Counted from the first letter of the stretch, positions 26,026 to 36,307 are shown. The stretch: DNA of 64,000 nucleotides from Flavobacterium circumlabens (GCF_004345565.1 NZ_SLWA01000011.1:62001-126000); one strand, 5' to 3'. Numbers and translations: made by a program. The notes: generated by a model not told the origin, from the letters alone.

Positions 26026-26546
26026 AAATCATAGCCTTTGGAGGAAGTAACAGTCAGCATTCTATCAACAAGCATTTAGCGACTTATGCTGCTGGTTTAT
26101 TTGAAAATGCACAAGTTGAAGTTTTGGATTTAAACGATTACGCAATGCCTTTATTTAGTGTTGATCTGGAAAAAGAAATAGGTCAGCATGAAATCGCAAA
26201 AGCATTTCTGAAAAAAATGGAAGGCGCTAATATTTTGGTAGTTTCTTTAGCGGAAAATAACGGAAATTATTCTGCCGCTTTCAAAAATATTTTTGACTGG
26301 AGCTCCAGAATAGTCAAAGATGTTTTTCAGCAAAAACCAATGCTGTTACTAGCCACTTCGCCGGGAGCAAGGGGCGGGGCATCGGTTTTAGAAATCGCCA
26401 ATAATGCTTTGCCAAGATATGGGGCGCAAATAAAAGCTACTTTTTCGTTGCCGGCATTTAATGCGAATTTTAATTTAGAAGAAAATAAAATTTCAAATGC
26501 TGAGCTGGATAAAGAATTAAGAGATACCATAAAATCCAGTTTTTAA
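26022..26546 (+). CDS. NADPH-dependent FMN reductase family protein
   Basis: The product has 174 residues of flavodoxin-like fold. MKIIAFGGSNSQHSINKHLA is the FMN phosphate-binding loop, and PGARGGASVLE near residue 110 is the usual second flavin-contacting loop. It is likely a quinone, chromate or azo-type reductase, with the true substrate unknown. Its start overlaps the YihY stop and the transglutaminase gene follows after 3 bp. Confidence 0.9.
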   Translation: MKIIAFGGSNSQHSINKHLATYAAGLFENAQVEVLDLNDYAMPLFSVDLEKEIGQHEIAKAFLKKMEGANILVVSLAENNGNYSAAFKNIFDWSSRIVKDVFQQKPMLLLATSPGARGGASVLEIANNALPRYGAQIKATFSLPAFNANFNLEENKISNAELDKELRDTIKSSF

Positions 26547-26549
26547 TCG

Positions 26550-27530
26550 ATGACTATAAAAAAGATTGCGTTCCTGTTTCTTTTCGTAAATTTTATTTTT
26601 CTGCATTCATCTTACTCGCAAAAGTACAATGATGTAGATAAAATAGTTTTAAAATATCCAAAACGCTTCAATTCGACAGAAGATTTGGCAAAAAGAATTC
26701 AAAAAGATTTTACTTCAGAATCGGATAAGGCACGGGCTATTTACAGTTGGATTGCCTTTAATATCAAATACGATTATGCCTCTTTTTTAAATCCGCCCCG
26801 AACACAAGGTTTTAGTTATTCTACAGAGGCTGAAAAACAAAGAAAGATAAAACAACTGAATGATAAACTGATTCAGAAGTCCTTTACTGCTCAAAAAGCA
26901 GTTTGTGAGGGCTTTACCGCTTTATATCAACATTTGGCTGAATTAGCAGGCTTAAAATCAGAAATAATAAAGGGAGATTCAAAAACCATATTGGAAGATA
27001 TTGGAAGAAAAAATACCTCTTCCAACCACGCGTGGAATATTGTTTTGATTGATAAAAAATGGAGATTGATAGATGTTACCTGGGGTCAGGGATATTATGA
27101 CAGCAGTAAAGGAAAAATGGTAAAGGACTTTACTTCAATCTATTTCGACTCAGATCCGGATTATTTTTTCGCGAAACATTTTCCGGATTCGGGAACCTTT
27201 CTGGGGCAAAAATTAAGCAAAGAAGATTTTCTGAACGGTCCACTGATTTATAACATTACCATCGATGGCGATCATCAAATTACAGCTCCTAATTCCGGTC
27301 TTATTGAGGTTAAAAATGGCGAAAATGTGACTTTCAGAATAAAAAATATTTCGAAAACAGCCCAGTTTTTTTATCTGAATAAAAAGAACCAGCCCGTGAA
27401 AATTGAAAATCCAAAAGAAAGAAAAGGCAGTTTGGAATTTGAGGTCAATTTTGATAAAAATATAGGGCAGTTTATTACTTTTTATCTTGGTGAAAACAGT
27501 ATTGTCTCTTTTAAAGTGATCATGAAGTAA
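26550..27530 (+). CDS. Exported transglutaminase-like protein
   Basis: The product has 326 residues with a signal peptide ending around SSYSQ. The transglutaminase/protease-like core has the catalytic cysteine in KAVCEGFTALYQHLAELAG, histidine in SSNHAWNIV and aspartate in LIDVTWGQGYYD. The C-terminal part is beta-rich. Such proteins usually act as periplasmic peptidases or cross-linking enzymes; the substrate is unknown. It is the third gene in the YihY operon. Confidence 0.88.
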   Translation: MTIKKIAFLFLFVNFIFLHSSYSQKYNDVDKIVLKYPKRFNSTEDLAKRIQKDFTSESDKARAIYSWIAFNIKYDYASFLNPPRTQGFSYSTEAEKQRKIKQLNDKLIQKSFTAQKAVCEGFTALYQHLAELAGLKSEIIKGDSKTILEDIGRKNTSSNHAWNIVLIDKKWRLIDVTWGQGYYDSSKGKMVKDFTSIYFDSDPDYFFAKHFPDSGTFLGQKLSKEDFLNGPLIYNITIDGDHQITAPNSGLIEVKNGENVTFRIKNISKTAQFFYLNKKNQPVKIENPKERKGSLEFEVNFDKNIGQFITFYLGENSIVSFKVIMK

Positions 27531-27606
27531 TTAATAAAGACCTGATTTTCTTCTTTTAGTGAATTGCAGTATCTTTATCAATTAAGAATATTATAGTAAT
27601 GATAAG

Positions 27607-28782
27607 ATGGAAGCAACATTTCTGAAATCAATTTTAGATAATGATTTCTATAAATTTACGATGCAGCATGCCGTGATCAGGCTTTTTCCAAGGGCAAAAG
27701 TGCGTTATGCTTTTATTAATCGTGGAAAGCATGTTTTTCCGCCGGGCTTTGCTGAATTACTTCGAAAATCGGTCGATTCTATGGCAGATTTGCGATTAAC
27801 AAAAGAAGAAAAACGGTACCTGTCGCATCATTGCTCTTATCTCGATCCTACATATTTAGATTTTTTACAAGGATACACTTATGATCCTTCCGAAGTTGAA
27901 ATAACACAGGAAGGATCAGAAATAAAAGTCACCATTGAAGGGTTTTGGTACCGCACCATTTTATGGGAAGTTCCTTTGATGGCTTTAATTTCGGAGCTTT
28001 TTTATAAAGCAAATCATTTGATCCGTTTAAATGATGAAGCGGTCAAAAGTCATACGAAAGACAAAATTGACAATTACAATAAACTGGGCGTTGCTGTTTT
28101 GGAATTTGGTACAAGGCGCCGCCATTCTTACGATGTACATGTTTTGGTTAATGAAACCTTAAACAATTTCGGAAATCAAAGTTTCATCGGAACCAGTAAC
28201 GTACATTTTGCGATGGTCAACAATAAGCGTCCGTTAGGCACACACGCACACGAATGGTTTATGTTTCATGCCGCACAGTATGGTTTTAAAATGGCTAATT
28301 TTATGAGTCTGGAACATTGGACAGAGGTCTACGGCGGAGATCTCGGAATTGCCCTTACAGATACCTACACCACCGATATCTTTTTCAATCAATTTGATAA
28401 AAAATATTCCAAACTCTTTGATGGAGTCCGGCACGACAGCGGTGATCCGGTAGAATTCGCTAAAAAAGTAATTGCGCACTACACCAAAATGGGAATCGAT
28501 CCAAAATCAAAAAGTATTGTTTTTTCAGATTCCCTCAATTACGATAAGGTAAAAATTATATCCGATTTTTGTAAAGATAAAATCAGGATGTCATTTGGTA
28601 TCGGAACTAATTTTACCAATGATGTGGGTCTCCCGACAATGAATATGGTCATAAAACTAATCGAAACCAAACCTGACCATGTGCATTGGCAGGGTGTAGT
28701 GAAACTTTCTGACGAAAAAAACAAAAATACGGGAACGCCCGAAATGATTGCTTTGGCAAAAGAAGTACTCGGAATCAGATAG
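27607..28782 (+). CDS. pncB: Nicotinate phosphoribosyltransferase
   Basis: The product has 391 residues, normal for bacterial PncB. It opens LKSILDNDFYKFTMQHAV (with the conserved YKFTM), has EFGTRRRHS, TSNVHFA, PLGTHAHEWF with the catalytic-site histidine, FDGVRHDSGDP and SDSLNYDK. It makes nicotinate mononucleotide from nicotinate and PRPP with ATP coupling, in NAD salvage. It is a separate transcription unit, 76 bp after the transglutaminase gene. Confidence 0.95.
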   Translation: MEATFLKSILDNDFYKFTMQHAVIRLFPRAKVRYAFINRGKHVFPPGFAELLRKSVDSMADLRLTKEEKRYLSHHCSYLDPTYLDFLQGYTYDPSEVEITQEGSEIKVTIEGFWYRTILWEVPLMALISELFYKANHLIRLNDEAVKSHTKDKIDNYNKLGVAVLEFGTRRRHSYDVHVLVNETLNNFGNQSFIGTSNVHFAMVNNKRPLGTHAHEWFMFHAAQYGFKMANFMSLEHWTEVYGGDLGIALTDTYTTDIFFNQFDKKYSKLFDGVRHDSGDPVEFAKKVIAHYTKMGIDPKSKSIVFSDSLNYDKVKIISDFCKDKIRMSFGIGTNFTNDVGLPTMNMVIKLIETKPDHVHWQGVVKLSDEKNKNTGTPEMIALAKEVLGIR

Positions 28783-28797
28783 TGTTTTTTTGTTTTA

Positions 28798-28846
28798 AAA
28801 TTGATTTTTTCTACTTTTAAAGCTTGTATTTTTTTAAAATCAATTT
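28798..28846 (+). terminator. Possible terminator of pncB
   Basis: AAATTGATTTT (28798-28808) and AAAATCAATTT (28836-28846) are perfectly complementary with a 27-nt loop that holds another small palindrome (CTTTTAAAG). It is all A/T-rich, so weak. Confidence 0.45.
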
Positions 28847-28942
28847 AAATAGATTTAAAGCTGTTATTAATTATAACAAAAAAAAAATACGCTTTTATTT
28901 TTTACGCAGAAATGGTACATTAGCCAAAAATCCAATTCATTT

Positions 28943-30814
28943 ATGCTAGAGCAAAATCAATATACCGAAGATAATATTCGATCACTCGATTGGAAAGAAC
29001 ATATCCGTATGCGTCCCGGAATGTATATCGGGAAATTGGGAGATGGATCTTCGCCGGATGATGGTATTTATATTCTTTTAAAAGAGGTTTTAGACAACTG
29101 TATCGATGAGTTCGTAATGGGCTCCGGAAAAACTATTGAGGTGACTATCAAGGATAAAACGGTTTCAGTTCGTGATTACGGACGTGGAATTCCTTTAGGA
29201 AAAGTAGTCGACGTAGTTTCGAAAATGAATACGGGAGGAAAATACGATTCTAAAGCTTTTCAGAAATCAGTGGGTTTAAATGGTGTCGGAACAAAAGCGG
29301 TGAATGCCTTATCGAATTATTTTAGGGTAGAATCAGTTCGTGACGACAAACAAAAAGGAGCCGAGTTTTCTGCGGGAAATTTAGTTTTAGAAGAAGATAT
29401 AATTGAAACTACAAAGCGAAAAGGAACAAAAGTGACTTTTACGCCCGATGAAACGATCTTTAAAAATTACAAATTCCGTATGGAATATGTCATTAAAATG
29501 GTCAAAAACTATTGTTACCTGAACAATGGCCTGACGATTATATTCAATGGCGAAAAATACATTTCCGAAAATGGTCTTAGGGATTTATTGGAAGAAACCA
29601 TCAGTGCAGAGGATTTAGAATATCCGATCATTCACCTGAAAGATCATGATATCGAGATCGCTTTAACCCACAGTAAAACACAATACAGCGAAGAATACCA
29701 CTCTTTTGTCAACGGTCAGAACACCACACAGGGAGGAACACACTTAGCGGCCTACAGGGAAGCTATCGTAAAAACCATCCGGGAGTTTTACAACAAAAAT
29801 TTCGAAGCCTCTGATGTTCGTAAATCGATTGTGAGTGCGATTAGTATCAAGGTGATGGAACCGGTTTTTGAATCACAGACCAAAACCAAACTGGGTTCAA
29901 CTGATATGGGATCCGATGACGGAACACCGGCAGTGTCCGTTCGTACTTTTGTAAATGATTTCGTGAAGAATAAATTAGACAATTATTTACATAAAAATCC
30001 TCCGACAGCTGAAGCTTTATTGCGTAAAATTTTGCAGGCCGAAAGAGAGCGTAAAGAGCTGTCAGGAATCAGAAAACTGGCGACAGATCGTGCCAAGAAA
30101 GCTAATCTTCACAATAAAAAATTAAGAGATTGCCGCGCGCATCTTCCGGATACCAAAAACCCGAGAAACTTAGAAAGCACACTTTTTATCACCGAGGGAG
30201 ATTCGGCTTCCGGATCGATTACCAAATCGCGTGATGTGAATACTCAAGCCGTTTTCAGTTTGCGTGGTAAGCCTTTAAATTCATACGGAATGACGAAGAA
30301 AATTGTGTATGAAAATGAGGAATTCAATTTATTACAAGCTGCTTTAGATATTGAAGACGGACTGGAAAAATTGCGTTACAACAATATTGTAATCGCAACC
30401 GATGCCGATGTCGACGGTATGCACATTCGTTTGTTGCTGATTACCTTTTTTCTTCAGTTTTTCCCGGAATTAATCAAAGAAGGGCATCTGTATATTTTGC
30501 AGACACCGCTTTTCAGGGTTCGTAATAAAAAAGAAACGATCTACTGTTATTCCGATGAAGAACGAAGAGACGCCATTGAAAAACTAAAACCAAAGCCGGA
30601 GATAACCCGATTTAAAGGTTTGGGAGAGATTTCACCGGATGAGTTCAAGAACTTCATTGGAGAAACCATTCGCCTTGACCCGATTATGATGGATAAAAAT
30701 ACTTCTATCGAGCAATTATTGTCATTTTATATGGGAAAAAATACGCCGGACAGACAGGAATTTATTATCAAGAACCTGAAGGTGGAACTGGATGCGGTTG
30801 AGGCTGATGTTTAA
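28943..30814 (+). CDS. parE: DNA topoisomerase IV subunit B
   Basis: The product has 623 residues. GHKL ATPase motifs are visible (KEVLDNCIDEFVMG; RDYGRGIPLG; VGLNGVGTKAVNALS), then the transducer domain and the Toprim signature (TLFITEGDSASGS; ATDADVDGMHIR). The order and length fit ParE rather than GyrB, and parC follows one gene later. It unlinks daughter chromosomes. A small lipoprotein gene separates it from parC. Confidence 0.93.
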   Translation: MLEQNQYTEDNIRSLDWKEHIRMRPGMYIGKLGDGSSPDDGIYILLKEVLDNCIDEFVMGSGKTIEVTIKDKTVSVRDYGRGIPLGKVVDVVSKMNTGGKYDSKAFQKSVGLNGVGTKAVNALSNYFRVESVRDDKQKGAEFSAGNLVLEEDIIETTKRKGTKVTFTPDETIFKNYKFRMEYVIKMVKNYCYLNNGLTIIFNGEKYISENGLRDLLEETISAEDLEYPIIHLKDHDIEIALTHSKTQYSEEYHSFVNGQNTTQGGTHLAAYREAIVKTIREFYNKNFEASDVRKSIVSAISIKVMEPVFESQTKTKLGSTDMGSDDGTPAVSVRTFVNDFVKNKLDNYLHKNPPTAEALLRKILQAERERKELSGIRKLATDRAKKANLHNKKLRDCRAHLPDTKNPRNLESTLFITEGDSASGSITKSRDVNTQAVFSLRGKPLNSYGMTKKIVYENEEFNLLQAALDIEDGLEKLRYNNIVIATDADVDGMHIRLLLITFFLQFFPELIKEGHLYILQTPLFRVRNKKETIYCYSDEERRDAIEKLKPKPEITRFKGLGEISPDEFKNFIGETIRLDPIMMDKNTSIEQLLSFYMGKNTPDRQEFIIKNLKVELDAVEADV

Positions 30815-30850
30815 GATAAAATTTTAATGATTAGTAACTTAATTTCGTTT

Positions 30851-32035
30851 ATGAAAAAATATCTTTTCGTTTTATTAATTTTATTATTTATTTCTTGCCA
30901 GTCAAAAAATGAAGAGAAAAAAGAATTGATTCCTAAAAATCCAATTACGAAAGTTGAAATTGAAGAAAAAAATGATAGCTTAATTTATAAAATTGAAGAC
31001 AATACAATAGTAATAGGCGGTGATACATTAAAAATAGAAGCTCCTTTTATTTATTCTTTTGATGGAACACTTGATGATAATAAAAAAATTCAAATTCATA
31101 TTTCTAATGCATTAACTGAAGAATATGGAGGATATTGGAAATCAGGGCGTCTTTATATTGATGGAGAAGATCAAATTTTCGGTTTTGGATTAGTAAAAAA
31201 GGAGAAAGAGGATTTCTACACAGGAGAAGTATCTTCTGATGAGAATGATAACGGGAAAACTACTTGTAAACTCAAATTATACAATCTATTTACTGATGAA
31301 ATGTTTATAGAGTGCATCTATAATAAAAAAGCATATAAAATTTATCCAAGTAAAAAATTTCCATCTTATAAATGTTTTGATAAAATAGATTATACATTAT
31401 TTGATACCACAGAAGCTTATAAAAAAGGACAAGGAAGAGATTATATGCCATCAAGGGATTATACTTTCCTGGGAGAAATTTTATCAAATGATAAAAACTT
31501 TGAGGCTTTAAGTTCGAATGTAAAGTATTTGTCTAGCGATTCACTCAGCATAAAAAATCATGATAAATGGAAACATAATTTTGATAGTAAAAAGGCTGTA
31601 AAGGATGAAGATAATTATGCGTCAGAAAGCTTATTTGTCAGTTGGCCTATTTTTATTGATTCAAATATTTATGTAGTTTATCATTATTGGTACAACTATA
31701 TGGGCGGAGCACACGGTTTGTACCGCACATCATACGATAATTATGAAGTAAGTACCGGAAGAAAAATAGAAATAGAACATCTTCTAAATACAAAAAATCA
31801 AAATTTTATTGATTTTTATGAAAATAGAATTAAGTCAGAGTATGGTGATGGATTATCAGATAAAATAGAAATGGCCAATACTTTTTATATTTTGCCAACA
31901 GGGATTACTTTTTCTTATGCTCCATATGAACTTGTTGGTTTTGCAGGTGGAGAACCTGAGATTTTTTTCAGTTATGAAGAATTAAAACCGTATATTTTAA
32001 AAAACACAATTTTAGATCAATACAATTCGAATTAA
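30851..32035 (+). CDS. Lipoprotein with DUF3298-like C-terminus
   Basis: From the ATG at 30851 the product has 394 residues and a clear lipobox (MKKYLFVLLILLFISC). The frame extends to 30827 but that hides the signal. The C-terminal part (YWYNYMGGAHGLYRTSYDNY, GRKIEIEHLL, PTGITFSYAPYELVGFAGG) looks like DUF3298, the RsiV-type domain. The N-terminal half is unrecognised. It lies between parE and parC, 12 bp past parE counting from the longer frame, and is visibly more AT-rich than either, so it may be an insertion into an older operon. Confidence 0.75.
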   Translation: MKKYLFVLLILLFISCQSKNEEKKELIPKNPITKVEIEEKNDSLIYKIEDNTIVIGGDTLKIEAPFIYSFDGTLDDNKKIQIHISNALTEEYGGYWKSGRLYIDGEDQIFGFGLVKKEKEDFYTGEVSSDENDNGKTTCKLKLYNLFTDEMFIECIYNKKAYKIYPSKKFPSYKCFDKIDYTLFDTTEAYKKGQGRDYMPSRDYTFLGEILSNDKNFEALSSNVKYLSSDSLSIKNHDKWKHNFDSKKAVKDEDNYASESLFVSWPIFIDSNIYVVYHYWYNYMGGAHGLYRTSYDNYEVSTGRKIEIEHLLNTKNQNFIDFYENRIKSEYGDGLSDKIEMANTFYILPTGITFSYAPYELVGFAGGEPEIFFSYEELKPYILKNTILDQYNSN

Positions 32036-32106
32036 AAATACCAAACTTGAGTTAAATAAAAGTTTATTACAACAAATTTAAATTTATAATTTTCGAATAT
32101 AAATAA

Positions 32107-34824
32107 ATGAAAGACGAAGAAGACGATAACATAATTCCAAACGACGACGAAAATAATTCAGAGGAGAATCAACTTGATGAAAATCAGGACGGAGAGGATG
32201 ATGAAATTATCAACGTAGATGCTAAAAATTTTGAAGGACAGCATTTTTACGAAAATCAGGAAGAAGAAGGAGAAGACGTTATTACAAAAGTAACGGGTAT
32301 GTACAAAGACTGGTTCTTAGATTATGCTTCGTATGTAATTTTAGAACGTGCAGTTCCGGCGATTGAGGACGGTTTTAAACCAGTTCAGCGTCGTATCATG
32401 CACTCTTTGAAAGAATTAGATGATGGTCGTTATAATAAAGTGGCCAATGTTGTAGGTCACACCATGCAGTATCACCCACACGGAGATGCGAGTATTGGAG
32501 ATGCAATGGTACAAATTGGTCAAAAAGATTTATTGATTGACTGCCAGGGAAACTGGGGAAATATCTTAACGGGTGACGGAGCTGCGGCTTCTCGTTACAT
32601 TGAGGCACGTTTATCTAAATTTGCCCTGGAGGTTTTATATTCTCCAAAAATTACCGATTGGGGTGTTTCTTACGATGGTCGTCGTGCAGAACCCAACAAT
32701 CTTCCGGTTAAGTTTCCGTTGCTTCTGGCACAGGGAGCTGAGGGAATTGCAGTGGGACTTTCGACTAAAGTTTTACCACACAACTTCAATGAGTTAATTG
32801 ATGCTTCGATCAAGATTTTAAAAGGAAAAGCCTTTACGCTATATCCTGATTTCATGACACAGGGTATTGCCGACGTATCTAATTATAATGACGGACTTCG
32901 TGGCGGACGTGTGCGTGTGCGTGCTAAAATTGCCCAATTAGACAAAAATACACTGGTCATTACGCAAATTCCGTTTTCGACCAATACTACGACTTTGATT
33001 GACAGTATTTTGAAAGCCAACGATAAAGGTAAAATCAAAATAAAGAAAATTGAAGACAATACAGCTGCGGATGTTGAGATTTTAATCCATCTTTTTCCGG
33101 GTGTTTCTCCGGACAAAACAATTGACGCTTTGTTTGCTTTTACCGCCTGCGAAACTTCTGTTGCGCCTTTAGGCTGTGTGATTGAAGACAATAAACCATT
33201 GTTTATCGGAGTTTCTGAAATGTTGAAAATTTCGACACACAGAACGGTTGATTTGCTTCGTCAGGAATTAGAAATCCAATTAGAGGAATTAAAAAACAAA
33301 TGGCATTTCTCTACATTAGAGAAAATCTTCATTCGTGAAGAAATGTATATTGATTTCAAATTGTATTCCGACAGGGAAGCGCTTTACAAATACATGTATG
33401 ACCGCTTTGAGCCTTTCAAAAAATCATTCGTAAGAGAAATTATTGACGAGGATTTACAAAGACTGACTCAGATTCCGATGATTCGTATTACCCGTTTTGA
33501 CTCTGACAAAGCCGATGATTTTATCGCGAAGTTAGAAGACGAAATGAAAGAAGTAGAGCATCATCTAGCAAATTTAACAGATTTTGCCATTGCTTATTTT
33601 ACCAGATTAAAAGAGAAGTACGGAAAAGGCCGCGAACGCCAGACGGAGCTTCGTGTTTTTGATAATGTTGAAGCTACAAAAGTAGTGCTGCGTAACACCA
33701 AACTATACGTTAATCGTGAAGAAGGTTTCGTTGGAACCAGTCTTAAAAAAGACGAATACCTGACCGATTGTTCTGATATTGATGATGTGATTGTGTTTTT
33801 GCGTGACGGAAAAATGCTGGTGACAAAAGTCGATGCCAAAACGTTTGTGGGCAAGGATATTATACATGTCGCTATTTTTGATAAAAGCGATAAGCGTACC
33901 ATTTACAACATGATGTACCGTGACGGAAAATCCGGGCCTTCTTATATCAAACGTTTCAATGTTTCGGGTGTAACACGTGATAAACCCTATGATCTGACAA
34001 ATGAAACGGCCGGTTCGCAAGTGGTTTATTTTTCGCATAATCCGAATGGAGAAGCAGAAGTAATCACGATTTTATTACGTCAGGTCGGAACGATCAAGAA
34101 ATTGAAATTCGATATTGATTTCGCCAAATTAGCGATTAAAGGACGTGCTTCAAAAGGAAATCTGGTTACTAAATATCCGATCAAGAAAATCGAACTGAAA
34201 GAAAAAGGAATTTCGACATTACTGCCAAGAAAAGTCTGGTTTGATGATACCGTAAAACGTTTAAATGTGGATGCCAGAGGGGAATTATTGGGTGAATTTA
34301 AGCCAAGTGATAAAATCTTAGTCATCAACCAAAGCGGAAAACTGAAGGTTATCATCCCGGAATTATCGACTCATTTTGATGAAGATATGATTGTTCTGGA
34401 GAAATTCAATCCGAAGAAACCAATCTCGGCCATTTATTTTGATGGTGAAAAAGAGCGCTATTACCTGAAACGTTTTCTGGTGGAAACCGAAAAAGAAGAG
34501 AGCTTTATTACAGAACATCCGAATTCGCAATTAGAAATCGTATCGACAGATTACCGTCCGGTGGCGCAATTAATTTTCGCCAAAGTAAAAGGAGTCCAGA
34601 AAGAAGATTTACATATAGATGTGGAGGATTTTATTGCTGTAAAAGGCTTTAAGGCTTTAGGAAATCAACTGACAGCCGATAAGTTAAAACAAGTCAATTT
34701 ACTGGATCCATTGCCGTATGAAGAACCCGTTGAAGAAGTTCCGGAAAAACCGGAATTAGAAGAGGATGATTCAGTGGAAACCGAATTAGACGACGACGGC
34801 CAGATCGGACTGGTTTTAGAATAA
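32107..34824 (+). CDS. parC: DNA topoisomerase IV subunit A, acidic tails
   Basis: The product has 905 residues, longer than the E. coli ParC of about 750. After an acidic N-terminus of about 55 residues, the winged-helix/tower core includes FKPVQRRIMHSLKEL, QYHPHGDASIG and the active-site tyrosine in AAASRYIEARL. The C-terminal beta-pinwheel region ends in another Asp/Glu-rich tail. It cleaves and religates DNA with ParE. A terminator follows. Confidence 0.93.
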   Translation: MKDEEDDNIIPNDDENNSEENQLDENQDGEDDEIINVDAKNFEGQHFYENQEEEGEDVITKVTGMYKDWFLDYASYVILERAVPAIEDGFKPVQRRIMHSLKELDDGRYNKVANVVGHTMQYHPHGDASIGDAMVQIGQKDLLIDCQGNWGNILTGDGAAASRYIEARLSKFALEVLYSPKITDWGVSYDGRRAEPNNLPVKFPLLLAQGAEGIAVGLSTKVLPHNFNELIDASIKILKGKAFTLYPDFMTQGIADVSNYNDGLRGGRVRVRAKIAQLDKNTLVITQIPFSTNTTTLIDSILKANDKGKIKIKKIEDNTAADVEILIHLFPGVSPDKTIDALFAFTACETSVAPLGCVIEDNKPLFIGVSEMLKISTHRTVDLLRQELEIQLEELKNKWHFSTLEKIFIREEMYIDFKLYSDREALYKYMYDRFEPFKKSFVREIIDEDLQRLTQIPMIRITRFDSDKADDFIAKLEDEMKEVEHHLANLTDFAIAYFTRLKEKYGKGRERQTELRVFDNVEATKVVLRNTKLYVNREEGFVGTSLKKDEYLTDCSDIDDVIVFLRDGKMLVTKVDAKTFVGKDIIHVAIFDKSDKRTIYNMMYRDGKSGPSYIKRFNVSGVTRDKPYDLTNETAGSQVVYFSHNPNGEAEVITILLRQVGTIKKLKFDIDFAKLAIKGRASKGNLVTKYPIKKIELKEKGISTLLPRKVWFDDTVKRLNVDARGELLGEFKPSDKILVINQSGKLKVIIPELSTHFDEDMIVLEKFNPKKPISAIYFDGEKERYYLKRFLVETEKEESFITEHPNSQLEIVSTDYRPVAQLIFAKVKGVQKEDLHIDVEDFIAVKGFKALGNQLTADKLKQVNLLDPLPYEEPVEEVPEKPELEEDDSVETELDDDGQIGLVLE

Positions 34825-34832
34825 TAAAGAAG

Positions 34833-34857
34833 AGCTCCTTTTCAGGAGCTTTTTTTA
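34833..34857 (+). terminator. Terminator of parC
   Basis: AGCTCCT (34833-34839) pairs with AGGAGCT (34844-34850), followed by a T run. It lies 8 bp past the stop codon. Confidence 0.88.
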
Positions 34858-34920
34858 AGACTTCATAATCATGTAAGTTGGTGAAGTTTTGAAATGGATT
34901 GATATCTCTAAATATAAAAT

Positions 34921-36288
34921 ATGAAAAGAATATTTACACTATTATTTATTTGTTTGAGTTTGCAAATTTTTGGTCAGTGCTGGAAAAGTATTGATGGTGG
35001 CGTAGGACATACTATTGCCTTAAAATATGATGGTACGCTTTGGACTTGGGGGGATAACTGGGCAGGCCAATTGGGAGACGGAACCATAGTAAATAAAAGT
35101 GTACCGCGACAAATAAGAACAGATACAGATTGGGAGAAAATTGCTGCAGGCGGAAGTTATTCTATTGCTATAAAAAAAGATGGCACATTATGGACATGGG
35201 GAAGTAATACTTATGGTCAGTTAGGGAATGGCACAACCACGAATGTAACGGTACCCACAAAAATAGGAAGTGATACCAATTGGACTTTCGTTAGCGCGGG
35301 AACATATCATACTATTGCACTTAAAGCAGATGGCACTTTATGTGCATGGGGAAGAAATAATTACGGTCAATTGGGAGACGGAACAACGATTAATGGAAGT
35401 ATACCCAAAAAGCTGGGGATAGATACGAATTGGCGAACTATTTCTACGGGTGATGGTCATGTGATGGCCATTAAAACCGATGGTACGCTTTGGACATGGG
35501 GATATAACTGGGCAGGTCAATTGGGGAATAATACCTATACAGATCAAAAATTCCCGCTTCAGGTAGGAAGTGCTACTGACTGGCAAACCGTCACAGGAGG
35601 ATATTATTTTACTCTTGCCATAAAAACCAATGGCACGCTTTGGGCCTGGGGAAGTAATTCTAACTATGAGTTAGGAGATGGTACTCTTGTAGAAACGAGG
35701 CGAGTACCTGCTCCGATAGGAACTGATACCGACTGGAGCAGCATTAGTGCGGGAGCCTACCACGGTGTTGCAATGAAAACAGATGGAACAATTTGGTTGT
35801 GGGGAGATAATTACTACGGACAATTAGGGAATGGAACAAAAAATTACGGACGCGTACCCGCTAAGCTGGAAGAGGCTAACGACTGGCAAAGCATTAATAC
35901 AGGCTCTGTGCATACACTTGTCATTAAAAAAGATGGCTCTCTCTGGGGATGGGGGCAAAACTTCTACAGACAGTTAGGCGTTCCTTCGGGACTTGAAAGA
36001 AGGGTTCCGGTTGAAATTGTGTGTGGCGTAAGTTTAGGAGTTGATGATTTTGACCTTACCAGTAACACAACTGTTTATCCTAATCCTGTGAAGGATACTT
36101 TCAGGGTAAAACATAGAGGTACTATCAAGACAATGAAAATTTATGACATTAAAGGGACAGTGGTAAAAAATATCACAGAAAATTTTGATGGCGAGGTGAA
36201 TATTTCAAATTTGCAAAAAGGGATTTATATTCTAAAGTTTGTGGATGATAAGAACAAGGTTTTTAGTAGCAGGCTGATTAAGGAATAG
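34921..36288 (+). CDS. RCC1-repeat protein with T9SS C-terminal sorting domain
   Basis: The product has 455 residues with a signal peptide (MKRIFTLLFICLSLQIFG). Seven RCC1-type repeats of about 50 residues follow, each with a TLWTWGxNxxGQLGxGT core, predicting a seven-bladed propeller. The C-terminus (VYPNPVKDTFRV ... KMKIYDIKG ... NLQKGIYILKF ... SSRLIKE) is a type A T9SS sorting domain, so it should be exported through the outer membrane and anchored or released. The ligand is unknown. Its DNA repeats are obvious at nucleotide level. Confidence 0.92.
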   Translation: MKRIFTLLFICLSLQIFGQCWKSIDGGVGHTIALKYDGTLWTWGDNWAGQLGDGTIVNKSVPRQIRTDTDWEKIAAGGSYSIAIKKDGTLWTWGSNTYGQLGNGTTTNVTVPTKIGSDTNWTFVSAGTYHTIALKADGTLCAWGRNNYGQLGDGTTINGSIPKKLGIDTNWRTISTGDGHVMAIKTDGTLWTWGYNWAGQLGNNTYTDQKFPLQVGSATDWQTVTGGYYFTLAIKTNGTLWAWGSNSNYELGDGTLVETRRVPAPIGTDTDWSSISAGAYHGVAMKTDGTIWLWGDNYYGQLGNGTKNYGRVPAKLEEANDWQSINTGSVHTLVIKKDGSLWGWGQNFYRQLGVPSGLERRVPVEIVCGVSLGVDDFDLTSNTTVYPNPVKDTFRVKHRGTIKTMKIYDIKGTVVKNITENFDGEVNISNLQKGIYILKFVDDKNKVFSSRLIKE

Positions 36289-36307
36289 CTTTATTATAAA
36301 CAAAAGT

